Assembly: GCA_003454605.1 (NCBI GenBank)
Contig: DMKD01000321.1
Coordinates: 988-20,307, forward strand
Source: Spirochaeta sp.
GTDB taxonomy: Bacteria; Spirochaetota; Spirochaetia; UBA9216
Length of the DNA stretch: 19,320 bases
Direction: 5' to 3'
Each line of letters begins with the position of its first letter. The first letter of the stretch is position 1. A model generated the notes under the pieces. The model did not search any database. It was not told the origin of the DNA and saw nothing but the letters and a program-made list of their open reading frames with translations. Both the position numbers and the translations under genes were made by a program. Below, piece by piece: positions 6,844-14,490 of this stretch.

Positions 6844-8478
6844 CTATATTGAGAGGTCGTGGTGGCCGTGCCAGAGCTTGTCACGAAGGGCTTTGACATC
6901 CTCACTTATCAGATACTCATCAAAGGGCATCATCCTGTCAATTATTCCATCCGGAGCGAATTCGATGATTCGATTCGCCGCCGTATGAACAAACTGATGG
7001 TCATGCGAATTAAACAGAATCACACCGGGGAACTTAATCAGTCCGTTGTTGAGGGCGGAGATAGATTCAAGGTCAAGATGATTTGTCGGTTCATCGAAGA
7101 TCAGTGCATTCGCCCCCTGAAGCATAAGTTTGGATAGCATACATCTTACCTTTTCACCACCTGAAAGAACCTTAACTTTTTTAAGAGATTCCTCACCGCT
7201 GAAAAGCATGCGACCCAGAAATCCGCGAACAAAAGATTCTTCCTCTTCCTTGGTATACTGCTGAAGCCACTCAACGATATTCATATCGTTTTCGAAGTAT
7301 TCAGAATTATCTTTGGGGAAATATTCTTTCGTAATAGTAACGCCCCATTCAAACTCACCCGAATCAGGCTCGGTTAAACCTGAAAGCACATCATAGAGTG
7401 CCGTTTTAGCCGCGTGCATTGGACCTACAAAGGCAATCTTATCTCCCTTGTTTACTGTAAGAGAAAAATCCTTAAGAACATGCTCACCATCTACAATCTT
7501 ATTAAGGTTTTCGATGGATAGAATGTTATTTCCAGGCTCACGATCGGGTTTAAAATCTACATAGGGAAACTTCCTGGATGAGGGCTTAATATCATCGATA
7601 GTCAATTTATCAATAAGTTTCTTACGGCTAGTAGCCTGTTTCGCCTTCGATGCATTGGAACTGAATCGCTGAATAAATTCCTTCAGCTCAGCAACCTTAT
7701 CCTCTCGTCGTCTCTTGTCATCCTTCATCTGCTTTAGTGCAAGCTGGCTTGCAAAGTACCAGAAATCATAGTTACCGACAAACAGTTTAATCTTGCCGAA
7801 ATCTACATCCGCTATATGGGTACAAACCTTATTCAAAAAGTGTCTGTCATGCGATACAACAATAACCGTGTTATCGAATTTAAACAGGAATTCTTCAAGC
7901 CAGGTAATCGATTCCAGGTCAAGGTTATTGGTGGGCTCATCAAGCAGGAGGATATCAGGATTGCCGAACAGAGCCTGAGCAAGCAGAATTCGAACCTTGA
8001 AGGCGGGTTCAATCTCGCTCATCTTTTTAAAATGAAGATCTTCCTTAATGCCCAGCTGACTAAGCAGGGTGGCTGCTTCGCTTTCAGCTTCCCATCCGTT
8101 CATCTCAGCAAACTCACCCTCAAGCTCGGCAGCCTTTAATCCGTCTTCTTCACTGAAATCTTCTTTCTCATAGATAGAATCCTTTTCAATCAATACCTTA
8201 TAGAGCTTCTCATGCCCCATAATGACGGTATGCATTACCGAAAAATCATCGAATTTAAACTGATCCTGCTGCAGCACTGCCATTCGCTCGCCGGGAGTAA
8301 TTATTACGTCACCCTTATCAGCCTCAAGGTCGCCTGAAAGAACCTTCAGGAAGGTCGATTTGCCAGCGCCGTTTGCGCCTATTACACCATAACAGTTCCC
8401 TGGAAGGAACTTAATATTTACGTCTTTAAAGAGAGCCCTTTCACCGAAAGAAAGGGTAATATCACTAACTGTTAACAT
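6844..8478 (-). CDS. ABC-F family ATPase, YbiT type
   Basis: A cytosolic, ribosome-associated-type ATPase with two ABC domains and no membrane segments, 544 residues, collinear with E. coli YbiT. Domain 1 has Walker A GANGAGKST (34-42), a degenerate signature MSEIEPAFKVR (153-163) that YbiT itself shares, Walker B with Asp180-Glu181 and the SHD switch (209-211). The interdomain linker is the charged helical stretch at about 245-300 (RFSSNASKAKQATSR). Domain 2 has Walker A GPMHAAKT (352-359), which has lost the usual glycines but keeps Lys358, a normal signature LSGGE (438-442), Walker B Asp462-Glu463 and SHD 491-493. Members act on the ribosome, in some families to rescue stalled or drug-bound complexes; the specific role here is unknown. 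The start lacks a ribosome site, and the promoter boxes abut the ATG. Confidence 0.92.
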   Translation of the reverse strand: MLTVSDITLSFGERALFKDVNIKFLPGNCYGVIGANGAGKSTFLKVLSGDLEADKGDVIITPGERMAVLQQDQFKFDDFSVMHTVIMGHEKLYKVLIEKDSIYEKEDFSEEDGLKAAELEGEFAEMNGWEAESEAATLLSQLGIKEDLHFKKMSEIEPAFKVRILLAQALFGNPDILLLDEPTNNLDLESITWLEEFLFKFDNTVIVVSHDRHFLNKVCTHIADVDFGKIKLFVGNYDFWYFASQLALKQMKDDKRRREDKVAELKEFIQRFSSNASKAKQATSRKKLIDKLTIDDIKPSSRKFPYVDFKPDREPGNNILSIENLNKIVDGEHVLKDFSLTVNKGDKIAFVGPMHAAKTALYDVLSGLTEPDSGEFEWGVTITKEYFPKDNSEYFENDMNIVEWLQQYTKEEEESFVRGFLGRMLFSGEESLKKVKVLSGGEKVRCMLSKLMLQGANALIFDEPTNHLDLESISALNNGLIKFPGVILFNSHDHQFVHTAANRIIEFAPDGIIDRMMPFDEYLISEDVKALRDKLWHGHHDLSI

Positions 8479-8484
8479 GGTTTG

Positions 8485-8513
8485 AACATAACGGAAAGAG
8501 AGATAAATTACAA
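8485..8513 (-). promoter_or_regulatory. Putative promoter of the ABC-F/TRIC operon, possibly leaderless
   Basis: On the minus strand TTGTAA (8513-8508), 17 bases, TATGTT (8490-8485). Six bases separate the -10 box from the ATG at 8478, so transcription would begin at about the start codon. No Shine-Dalgarno sequence is present. Confidence 0.4.
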
Positions 8514-8540
8514 GTATTGTAGTTATACGATTCGACTATC

Positions 8541-8578
8541 AAAAATATAAAGCCGGAGATTATTTCTGTCCCGGCTTT
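8541..8578 (-). terminator. Rho-independent terminator of the sugar ABC operon
   Basis: AAAGCCGG (8549-8556) pairs with CCGGCTTT (8571-8578). In the minus-strand transcript the stem is followed by UAUAUUUUUG (8548-8539). It lies just after the permease stop codon and before the ABC-F promoter. Confidence 0.75.
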
Positions 8579-8596
8579 GTATTATCACCTTTTTAT

Positions 8597-9565
8597 TCAG
8601 GCTTCGTTCTTAGATTTACTGTGAAGAGTTTTACCAAGCTGATCAACACCTACTGCAATCAGCAGAACTATTCCCTGTACTACCATCTGCCAGTATGAAT
8701 CGATATTCAGCAGGATCATTCCATTGGTCAGTACTCCAATAATCAGCACACCGGCTACGACACCGCTAAGCTTACCTTCTCCGCCCGCAATGCTGATACC
8801 GCCGAGAACGACCGCTGTGATTACATTCATCTCAAAACCGGCTCCGGTTGTAGGCTGAGCGCTGAAAAGCCTCGACAACATCACAATACCCGCGATTCCG
8901 GCACACAATGATGAGAACATATAGGTAAGATATTTCATACCGCGAATATTCACACCGGACAATCTCGCTGCTTCCTCATTTCCGCCGAGTCCGTATATGT
9001 AACGGCCGTATTTAGAGCGGTTGAGAAACAGATGCCCGATAATGAAAATAAGCACCATTATTATTACAGGCACCGGTATTATACCGACATAGCCCTGACC
9101 TATCACCTTGAAGGCTTTTGTAAATCCGTAGACCGGTAAGCCGCCACAGAGGATATAGATAATTCCTCGAATAGTACCCATAAGACCGAGCGTAGTGATT
9201 AGCGGCGGTATACGCACTGAGGTAATTAAAAAGGCGCTTAAAGCACCGAATAAACAAGCTGCAAGCAGCGCAAAAATCACAGCTGCAACCGGATGAAACC
9301 CGGCTTCAACCATCAGTTTCGCGGCGACGGTACCGGTCAATCCCAGTACTGACCCGACGGTAAGATCTATACCGGAGGTTAGAATAACACAGGTCATTCC
9401 AACTGCGGTTATCCCGAGCATCGAAACCTGCCGCATAACATTCATCAGGTTATTTCTTGTAAGAAACGCATCTGAAGCTACTGCAAAAAATATAAATACA
9501 ACAATACAGACATAGAAAATTCCATGTTTGCGGATTGACTTTTTCAAGCTAAATCCCTTAGGCAT
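8597..9565 (-). CDS. Sugar ABC transporter permease (RbsC/MglC/XylH family)
   Basis: An inner-membrane permease of a carbohydrate ABC importer of the CUT2 class, 322 residues with roughly ten hydrophobic segments. The family motif GMTCVILTSGIDLTVGSVLG (56-75) is nearly canonical, and the EAA-like cytoplasmic region GLGGNEEAARLSGVNIRGMKY follows later. It is the last gene of the operon after the binding protein and the ATPase. AGGAGA (9576-9571) lies five bases before the ATG. Unlike the other junctions in this operon, the gap to the ATPase gene is long (183 bases) and filled with hairpins, which may set the permease level relative to the ATPase. The transported sugar cannot be assigned; ribose-, galactose- and xylose-type systems all share this layout. 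Confidence 0.92.
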   Translation of the reverse strand: MPKGFSLKKSIRKHGIFYVCIVVFIFFAVASDAFLTRNNLMNVMRQVSMLGITAVGMTCVILTSGIDLTVGSVLGLTGTVAAKLMVEAGFHPVAAVIFALLAACLFGALSAFLITSVRIPPLITTLGLMGTIRGIIYILCGGLPVYGFTKAFKVIGQGYVGIIPVPVIIMVLIFIIGHLFLNRSKYGRYIYGLGGNEEAARLSGVNIRGMKYLTYMFSSLCAGIAGIVMLSRLFSAQPTTGAGFEMNVITAVVLGGISIAGGEGKLSGVVAGVLIIGVLTNGMILLNIDSYWQMVVQGIVLLIAVGVDQLGKTLHSKSKNEA

Positions 9566-9586
9566 TTTTTTCTCCTATAAAGAATT

Positions 9587-9736
9587 CCACCATGGAAGGT
9601 GGTTATTGAGGGGAAGTTTGAAAATCAAACTTCAAAATGATAAAATTACCTGCACGGAGGCAGGTCATCGAGAGGAAGTTTGAAAGCAAAGCTTCAAACT
9701 TCAAAATGAAATTGAACACGGACGTTCAATTTCATT
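9587..9736. repeat. Array of five hairpins built from a repeated ~62-bp unit
   Basis: Two hairpin types alternate. Type A has variable stems but a conserved loop AYGGAN: CCACC/GGTGG with ATGGAA (9587-9602), ACCTGC/GCAGGT with ACGGAG (9648-9665), and a 13-bp stem with ACGGAC (9705-9736). Type B has a conserved stem GAAGTTTGA/TCAAACTTC: nine pairs with loop AAA (9613-9633), and ten pairs with an eight-base loop (9675-9702). The two A-B joints align as GGTYATYGAGRGGAAGTTTGA, 62 bases apart, and both B hairpins are followed by AAAATGA. All stems are perfectly paired. The array fills the gap between the transporter ATPase and permease genes. It is not CRISPR (two full units, no spacers) and has no evident attC features. 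Confidence 0.8.
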
Positions 9737-9748
9737 CCCTCCTATCAA

Positions 9749-11236
9749 TTAGTCATTTCCTGATGCAAGATCAAGGATCTTTTCCTGATTTACTTCAGCG
9801 GCATTAAGTTCGCCTTCAATTGAACCTTCATGCATGACAATAATTCGTTCAGACATTCCAATAAGCTCGGGCATTTCAGAAGAAATGAAAATAATTCCCT
9901 TTCCTTCTTCTGCAAGCTCTTTTATCAGCTGATAAATTTCCTGCTTTGCGCCTACGTCGATACCCCTTGTCGGTTCATCAAAAATCAGAACATCACAATC
10001 GCCGGCCAGCCATTTCGCCAATACAACTTTCTGCTGATTTCCGCCGCTGAGATTTGATACCCGCTGCTCAACCGATGAACATCTTATTGAAAGTTTTGAT
10101 TGAAATTCATCGACGAGATTTTTTTCCCTGCGCCGATTAACAAAAATCCAGTCGCTTATCCTGTTGATAAATGTATAGCTGATATTCTCTCTTATTGAGA
10201 GATTCAACAGCACCCCCTGATCTTTTCTGTCCTCAGGAATAAGACCTATGCCGTTTGCTATCGCCGCTTTCGGACTCTTGTTATCAACCCTTTTCCCGTG
10301 GATTTTTATCTCAGAGCTTTCAACATCGTCGAGACCGAACAAAGCACGCGCGACTTCGGTCCGTCCAGCTCCTACCAGTCCGCCAAAGCCAAGAATTTCA
10401 CCCTTTCTAAGCTTGAAATTTATGTCTTTCAATAATCCGGACTTAAGTCCGCTTACCTCCAGTACGACTTCATCCAGGGCTGGTTTGGGTTTTGGAAAAT
10501 CAACTCCGAGCTCCCTGCCTACCATCAGGCTTATAAGATCTGCACGATTTGTATCCTCAATATTTACCGTATCGATGTACTTACCGTCTCGGTAAACAGT
10601 AATTCGATCGGCAATTTCCTGCAGCTCTTCAAGGCGGTGTGAAATATAGATAATTGATACATTCTCTGACTGCAGTTTTTTTATCAGTTTAAAAAGATTT
10701 TCCGTTTCCTTATTAGTGAGCGCTGCCGTCGGTTCGTCAAAAATCAGAATGCGCGAGTTCTGACTGACAGCCTTCCCTATTTCAACCAGCTGTTTGTAGG
10801 CTACGCTTAATTCCGAAACCTGCAGTCTGGGATTAATATCAACATCGATAGCACTGAAAATTTCGGAAGTAGAATCATTCATTTTATCCATATCGACAAA
10901 GGCTGATTTTGTAAATTCTCTTCCGAAGTAAATATTTTCCGCTACCGTTAAATACGGGATAAGGTTGAACTCCTGGTAAATAGCAGAAATACCAGCCTCC
11001 ATTGCTGTATGGGGATTAAGATGAGTCAGTATTTTACTTTCGAGCAGAATCTCACCGCTATCCGGCTGGTGAGCGCCGGTCAGAATCTTTATCAAGGTTG
11101 ATTTACCCGCGCCGTTTTCCCCGATAAGCGCATGAACCTCTCCCCTTCGCAGGCTGAAATCTACATTATCAAGAGCCTGAACACCTGGAAAACCCTTGCT
11201 TATATTTTTTGCTTCAAGGATTAGATTTTCATCCAA
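9749..11236 (-). CDS. Sugar ABC transporter ATPase, two fused ABC domains (RbsA/MglA/XylG family)
   Basis: A 495-residue cytoplasmic ATPase that powers the adjacent permease. Domain 1 carries Walker A GENGAGKST (39-47), a relaxed signature LSVAYKQ and Walker B ILIFDEPTAAL. Domain 2 carries the family-typical altered Walker A GLVGAGRT (Lys to Arg), signature LSGGNQQ and Walker B VLIFDEPTRGIDVG. This asymmetry is normal for CUT2 ATPases. The start codon is TTG at 11236-11234 (TTG GAT GAA AAT), with AGGAG (11250-11246) nine bases upstream. The ATG two bases further downstream (11232) is out of frame and quickly meets a stop. It sits 119 bases after the binding-protein gene. Confidence 0.93.
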   Translation of the reverse strand: MDENLILEAKNISKGFPGVQALDNVDFSLRRGEVHALIGENGAGKSTLIKILTGAHQPDSGEILLESKILTHLNPHTAMEAGISAIYQEFNLIPYLTVAENIYFGREFTKSAFVDMDKMNDSTSEIFSAIDVDINPRLQVSELSVAYKQLVEIGKAVSQNSRILIFDEPTAALTNKETENLFKLIKKLQSENVSIIYISHRLEELQEIADRITVYRDGKYIDTVNIEDTNRADLISLMVGRELGVDFPKPKPALDEVVLEVSGLKSGLLKDINFKLRKGEILGFGGLVGAGRTEVARALFGLDDVESSEIKIHGKRVDNKSPKAAIANGIGLIPEDRKDQGVLLNLSIRENISYTFINRISDWIFVNRRREKNLVDEFQSKLSIRCSSVEQRVSNLSGGNQQKVVLAKWLAGDCDVLIFDEPTRGIDVGAKQEIYQLIKELAEEGKGIIFISSEMPELIGMSERIIVMHEGSIEGELNAAEVNQEKILDLASGND

Positions 11237-11297
11237 AATTTAGTTCTCCTATAAATATAATCATGAATGTTTATTCTTCTCACTTCTCCATAGATAC

Positions 11298-11327
11298 AGC
11301 AGCCCCCGGAATCATCCGACGGCTGCT
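11298..11327. other. Intercistronic hairpin between binding-protein and ATPase genes
   Basis: AGCAGCC (11298-11304) pairs with GGCTGCT (11321-11327). After a two-base internal loop, CGGA (11307-11310) pairs with TCCG (11315-11318) around a four-base loop. No U-run follows on the minus strand, so it is not a classical terminator. In transporter operons such stems after the first gene protect the binding-protein mRNA from 3' decay and help keep that protein in excess; that role is inferred here. Confidence 0.6.
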
Positions 11328-11355
11328 TACTAATTATTCTGATACTAAAGCTGTA

Positions 11356-12309
11356 TTATTTGGATGAAAGGTATTCGTCCAGGTTTTTCCAGGTAACTCT
11401 CTCGAAAGAAATATTATGGTCCTCAACATCCTTACCGTTAATCAAATCAACCATCATTTCAATGTCATGTGCAGCCTCAGCATAGGGCATCATATCAACA
11501 GTCGCTCGAAAAATTCCATTTTCCTGCATTGCTTCGAGTCCCGGAGGAGTTGCGTCAATTCCGCCTATGAAGAATCTGTCGCTGTCACGGCCTGCTGCCA
11601 GTGTAGCTTCGTATGCGCCGAGAGCTACAGCGTCTGAATGACAGATAATTACTTCAAGATCCTTGTTAGCCTGCAGAAGAATCTCGGTACATTTCATGCC
11701 GTTTTCTGTGTTATTTGCAGACTGGTTGTCAGAAACTATATTGGCATTAGGAGCAAGCTCTAAAAGACCATCTCTCATACCGTCGATTCGATACTTGTTC
11801 TGCGGCATATCAGGATATCCGAGAATTGCACAGTCAGCCTTTCCGCCGAGTTCTTCTGCTACCCATTCACCTGCATTGAGTCCTGCCTGGTAACCAAAAT
11901 CATATTCATCAAGAATGCACTGAGCTGAAGATCCCTCGACAAGAGTGATAACTGAGATAACCGGGATTCCTGCATTAATTGCCTGAGCAACAACATCGGT
12001 CATTGCTGCAGTATCAACAGTAATCATAACGATTCCGTCTACACCTTGAGAAATATAATTCTCTATTGAAGAAACCTGCTTTGCAACATTACACTGTGAA
12101 TCATCCACAATAAGTTTGATTCCGAGCTCGGCACATTTTGCCTTTGCGCCCTCTAATCTTGCGATGAAAAACGGGTTCACAAGGTCGATCTGTGAGTAGA
12201 CAATCTTAAGCTGATCATCTCCGCCATCCTGCTGGCCACCGGCGAATACACTAGATGCACTGAATACCAGTGCAGCAGCAATTAAAAGTACAACTGCTAT
12301 TTTTTTCAT
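11356..12309 (-). CDS. Periplasmic sugar-binding protein of the ABC importer
   Basis: A 317-residue solute-binding protein of the periplasmic-binding-protein type 1/4 family (ribose/galactose-binding fold). It starts with a signal peptide, MKKIAVVLLI with a hydrophobic core, ending SSVFA|GGQQ; no lipobox Cys is present. I chose the ATG at 12309 because GGAGGA (12319-12314) lies just upstream and the signal peptide begins there; an in-frame extension to 12399 would start inside the promoter. Typical fold elements include FFIARLEGAKAKC near the N-terminus, ENYISQGVDGIVMITVD and AGIPVISV in the first lobe and FFIGGIDATPPGLEAMQ in the second. It is the first gene of the operon. The ligand is not evident. 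Confidence 0.92.
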   Translation of the reverse strand: MKKIAVVLLIAAALVFSASSVFAGGQQDGGDDQLKIVYSQIDLVNPFFIARLEGAKAKCAELGIKLIVDDSQCNVAKQVSSIENYISQGVDGIVMITVDTAAMTDVVAQAINAGIPVISVITLVEGSSAQCILDEYDFGYQAGLNAGEWVAEELGGKADCAILGYPDMPQNKYRIDGMRDGLLELAPNANIVSDNQSANNTENGMKCTEILLQANKDLEVIICHSDAVALGAYEATLAAGRDSDRFFIGGIDATPPGLEAMQENGIFRATVDMMPYAEAAHDIEMMVDLINGKDVEDHNISFERVTWKNLDEYLSSK

Positions 12310-12733
12310 TAAATCCTCCACGTTTGACACTAAATTTTCCATATTAGATGTCTTGCTGATATTTATTTGATATTTTAACATTATTAATTGTTTTGTCAAA
12401 TTTTATTTTTTATATATGGTGTTTTTACCCCGTTTAACTTATATTTTATATTTTATCATTTTTGTCATATATAATTTTCAGCCGTTTTGTTCTACTTCTT
12501 AAACAAGTTTCCATAATTTAAAAGTTAAATGAGAAAAATAGATATTAGATTTTTATGATTCTACTCAGCTTATATTAAATGTATTCGCGGAATTACAATT
12601 TTTTTGACATGGTTTGAAGAGAAAAAAGCGAATCGGGCTCGACACCTAATCGATTAATTTGTACTCATGTTGCGTTATCCAAACCTTTCAGATTCTATAT
12701 CACATTTTAAGTTAATTATGATAAGCTGTATTA
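12310..12733. other. 424-base AT-rich intergenic region between divergent genes
   Basis: It holds the sugar-operon promoter (12372-12399, -) and, just before tag, a TATGAT box (12717-12722, +) without a clear -35 element or ribosome site. The middle (about 12400-12700) is rich in A/T runs; I see no open frame with a start signal, RNA gene or strong inverted repeat in it. Confidence 0.6.
12372..12399 (-). promoter_or_regulatory. Sigma70-type promoter of the sugar ABC operon
   Basis: On the minus strand TTGACA (12399-12394, consensus), 16 bases, then TAAAAT (12377-12372, five of six). Predicted start is near 12365, giving a leader of about 55 bases before the ATG at 12309. I saw no convincing operator palindrome around it. 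Confidence 0.7.
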
Positions 12734-13294
12734 ATGAGAAACAGATGCGACTGGTGCGGTGACGACCCGCTTTATATGAAATACCATGATGAAGACTGGG
12801 GGGTGCCGGTACACGATGAGCGGCTTCATTTTGAGATGCTTACCCTTGAGGGCGCACAAGCGGGCTTGAGCTGGTTAACTATCCTTAGAAGGCGCGAAAA
12901 TTACCGCAAGGCATTCGATAATTTTGATGTTAAAAAGGTTGCTGCATATGATGAAGAAAAGATTCTAAGCCTTCTGAAAAACCCCGGAATTATCAGGAAC
13001 AAACTGAAAGTTCGCTCAACGGTGAGCAATGCCAGGGTGTTTATAGAGGTCCAGGAGGAATTCGGGAGTTTCGACAAGTACATATGGAAGTTTACCGGTG
13101 GGAAAACTATAGTCCACAGGTTTAAGACTATGAGTGAACTCCCCGTAACCAGTCCCGAATCGGACGCGATGTCAAAGGATCTTAAAAAGCGGGGGTTCAA
13201 ATTCTGCGGGTCGACTATCTGTTATGCTCATATGCAGTCGATAGGTATAGTCAATGATCACCTTACCAGCTGTTTTCGTTATAACGAGGTCTGA
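12734..13294 (+). CDS. tag: DNA-3-methyladenine glycosylase I
   Basis: A base-excision repair enzyme that removes 3-methyladenine from alkylated DNA. The 186-residue length matches the family. The N-terminal MRNRCDWCGDD leads to the zinc site that clips the termini together: Cys5, His18, His176 and Cys180 correspond to the Cys-His-His-Cys set in E. coli Tag. The catalytic-pocket motif LEGAQAGLSW (38-47) includes Glu39, equivalent to the conserved Glu38. KFCGSTICYAHMQSIGIVNDH is the usual C-terminal signature. No Shine-Dalgarno sequence is visible; the -10-like TATGAT ends 11 bases before the ATG, so the message may have little or no leader. The gene runs convergent to the epimerase gene with only four bases between stop codons. 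Confidence 0.95.
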   Translation: MRNRCDWCGDDPLYMKYHDEDWGVPVHDERLHFEMLTLEGAQAGLSWLTILRRRENYRKAFDNFDVKKVAAYDEEKILSLLKNPGIIRNKLKVRSTVSNARVFIEVQEEFGSFDKYIWKFTGGKTIVHRFKTMSELPVTSPESDAMSKDLKKRGFKFCGSTICYAHMQSIGIVNDHLTSCFRYNEV

Positions 13295-13298
13295 TTAT

Positions 13299-14279
13299 TC
13301 AGCACAATCCCTGCCGGGTATACCATTCTACTGTTTCAGCTATACCCTTCTCAGTATTAGTGACCGGACTGTAACTAAGTATTCTTTCCGCTTTTGCACT
13401 TGATATTGTCCAGTATGGGCAATTCATTTCTTTAAGTTTATGTTTAGTCAGCAATACTTTTTTTTTCGATATGCCCGCATATGCCCTGCTTATCAATGAA
13501 GCAATAATAATTATAACTTTGGGTATATATAGATTAAAAGCCCTAATACCCAGAGATTTTTCGATTAGTTCACCGAAATCTTTCCAGCTGTAGCACTCAT
13601 TATCCGTCAGATAAAAAACTTCACCAAAGGCTGCCGGATTCTGAATACATAAAGAAATACCATGAACCAGATTTTTCACATATATAAAACTGACATTGCT
13701 CTTCCTGCCGATTATCGGCTTAATTCTGTGTTTAATCATTCGCACAAGTTCTAAGAAGTCTATATCTCTAGGACCATATACTGAGGGTGGTCTGATAATC
13801 GTAACAGGTAAATCTGCGTATCTTTCCTGTATTAATTTTTCAATACGAGCCTTACTCTTCCCGTAGGGTGATATAGGATTAAACGGAGCATCCTCATAAA
13901 GCAATACCCCTTCAGGACTGGGGCCTACGGCAGCCTGACTGCTTAGAATTATTATTTGTTTAATCTTAGTTTTTCGGGACCTGACCGCTTCGAGTAAGTT
14001 TTCGGTACCTTCAAGATTATAAGCCATGAATTCCTGCTCAGAACCAGCTCTGGTGACTGCGGCTAAATGTATAATAATATCATTCTGCGCAGTAAAATTC
14101 GAAAGAGATTCCGAATTCATCAAATCCCCCTCTGTACAGGATAATTTCGGGGATGAAGACAGCCATCCGTGTACGCCGCCGGATCGGGAAAGACAATCTA
14201 TACTGAAACCTTGATCAATGAGATGCTCCACAAGATGGCTTCCGATAAAACCCGTTCCTCCTGTAATCCCTATCTGCAT
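13299..14279 (-). CDS. NAD-dependent epimerase/dehydratase-family reductase, candidate ceramide reductase (CerR-like)
   Basis: A 326-residue extended short-chain dehydrogenase. The N-terminal Rossmann motif GGTGFIGS (7-14) binds NAD(P). The catalytic triad is Ser113/Ser114 in LSSQAAVG with Tyr139 and Lys143 in SPYGKSK. RPPSVYGPRD (about 168-177) is typical of extended SDRs acting on sugars, sterols or lipids. In Caulobacter an epimerase-annotated SDR (CerR) reduces the 3-keto group of 3-oxo-dihydroceramide. The adjacent divergent acyltransferase and serine palmitoyltransferase genes make that the most attractive role here, but the family is broad, so this is inference. The ATG has AAGGAG six bases upstream and a consensus-like promoter. 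Alternatives are a nucleotide-sugar epimerase or 3-beta-hydroxysteroid-type dehydrogenase. Confidence 0.82.
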   Translation of the reverse strand: MQIGITGGTGFIGSHLVEHLIDQGFSIDCLSRSGGVHGWLSSSPKLSCTEGDLMNSESLSNFTAQNDIIIHLAAVTRAGSEQEFMAYNLEGTENLLEAVRSRKTKIKQIIILSSQAAVGPSPEGVLLYEDAPFNPISPYGKSKARIEKLIQERYADLPVTIIRPPSVYGPRDIDFLELVRMIKHRIKPIIGRKSNVSFIYVKNLVHGISLCIQNPAAFGEVFYLTDNECYSWKDFGELIEKSLGIRAFNLYIPKVIIIIASLISRAYAGISKKKVLLTKHKLKEMNCPYWTISSAKAERILSYSPVTNTEKGIAETVEWYTRQGLC

Positions 14280-14320
14280 CAGCTACTCCTTTGTTCATGC
14301 TCATTCGGATATCAGTTGAA

Positions 14321-14349
14321 ATTATAAATAGTAATTAATAAACTTACAA
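14321..14349 (-). promoter_or_regulatory. Promoter of the CerR-like reductase gene
   Basis: On the minus strand TTGTAA (14349-14344), 17 bases, TATAAT (14326-14321, consensus). Predicted start near 14314, leaving a leader of about 35 bases with AAGGAG before the ATG. Confidence 0.65.
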
Positions 14350-14417
14350 CGTCATACCCCATATACATCCATGACTATCTATCCAATCAACTATTGCTTT
14401 TTTAAGCCATTGTTGTA

Positions 14418-14446
14418 TTTAATTTTATTTTCTTATATAGTATAAT
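14418..14446 (+). promoter_or_regulatory. Promoter of the acyltransferase-spt transcription unit
   Basis: A consensus -10 box TATAAT (14441-14446) is preceded at 17 bases by a poor -35 element TTTAAT (14418-14423). It faces away from the reductase promoter, with about 70 bases between them, so a shared regulator could act on both. Confidence 0.5.
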
Positions 14447-14490
14447 CGGTTGATTCCCCATAGATTTGATATCGTTATTTAGGAGTTAGT

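Noticed and set aside
9587..9736. CRISPR array or integron attC sites.
   Set aside because: There are only two full units, no regular spacers, and no conserved core sites; the repeats are hairpins in an operon gap.
11356..12399. Longer sugar-binding protein starting at 12399 (MTKQLIML...).
   Set aside because: The extra 30 codons include the promoter itself, and a clear GGAGGA site plus signal peptide mark 12309 as the start.
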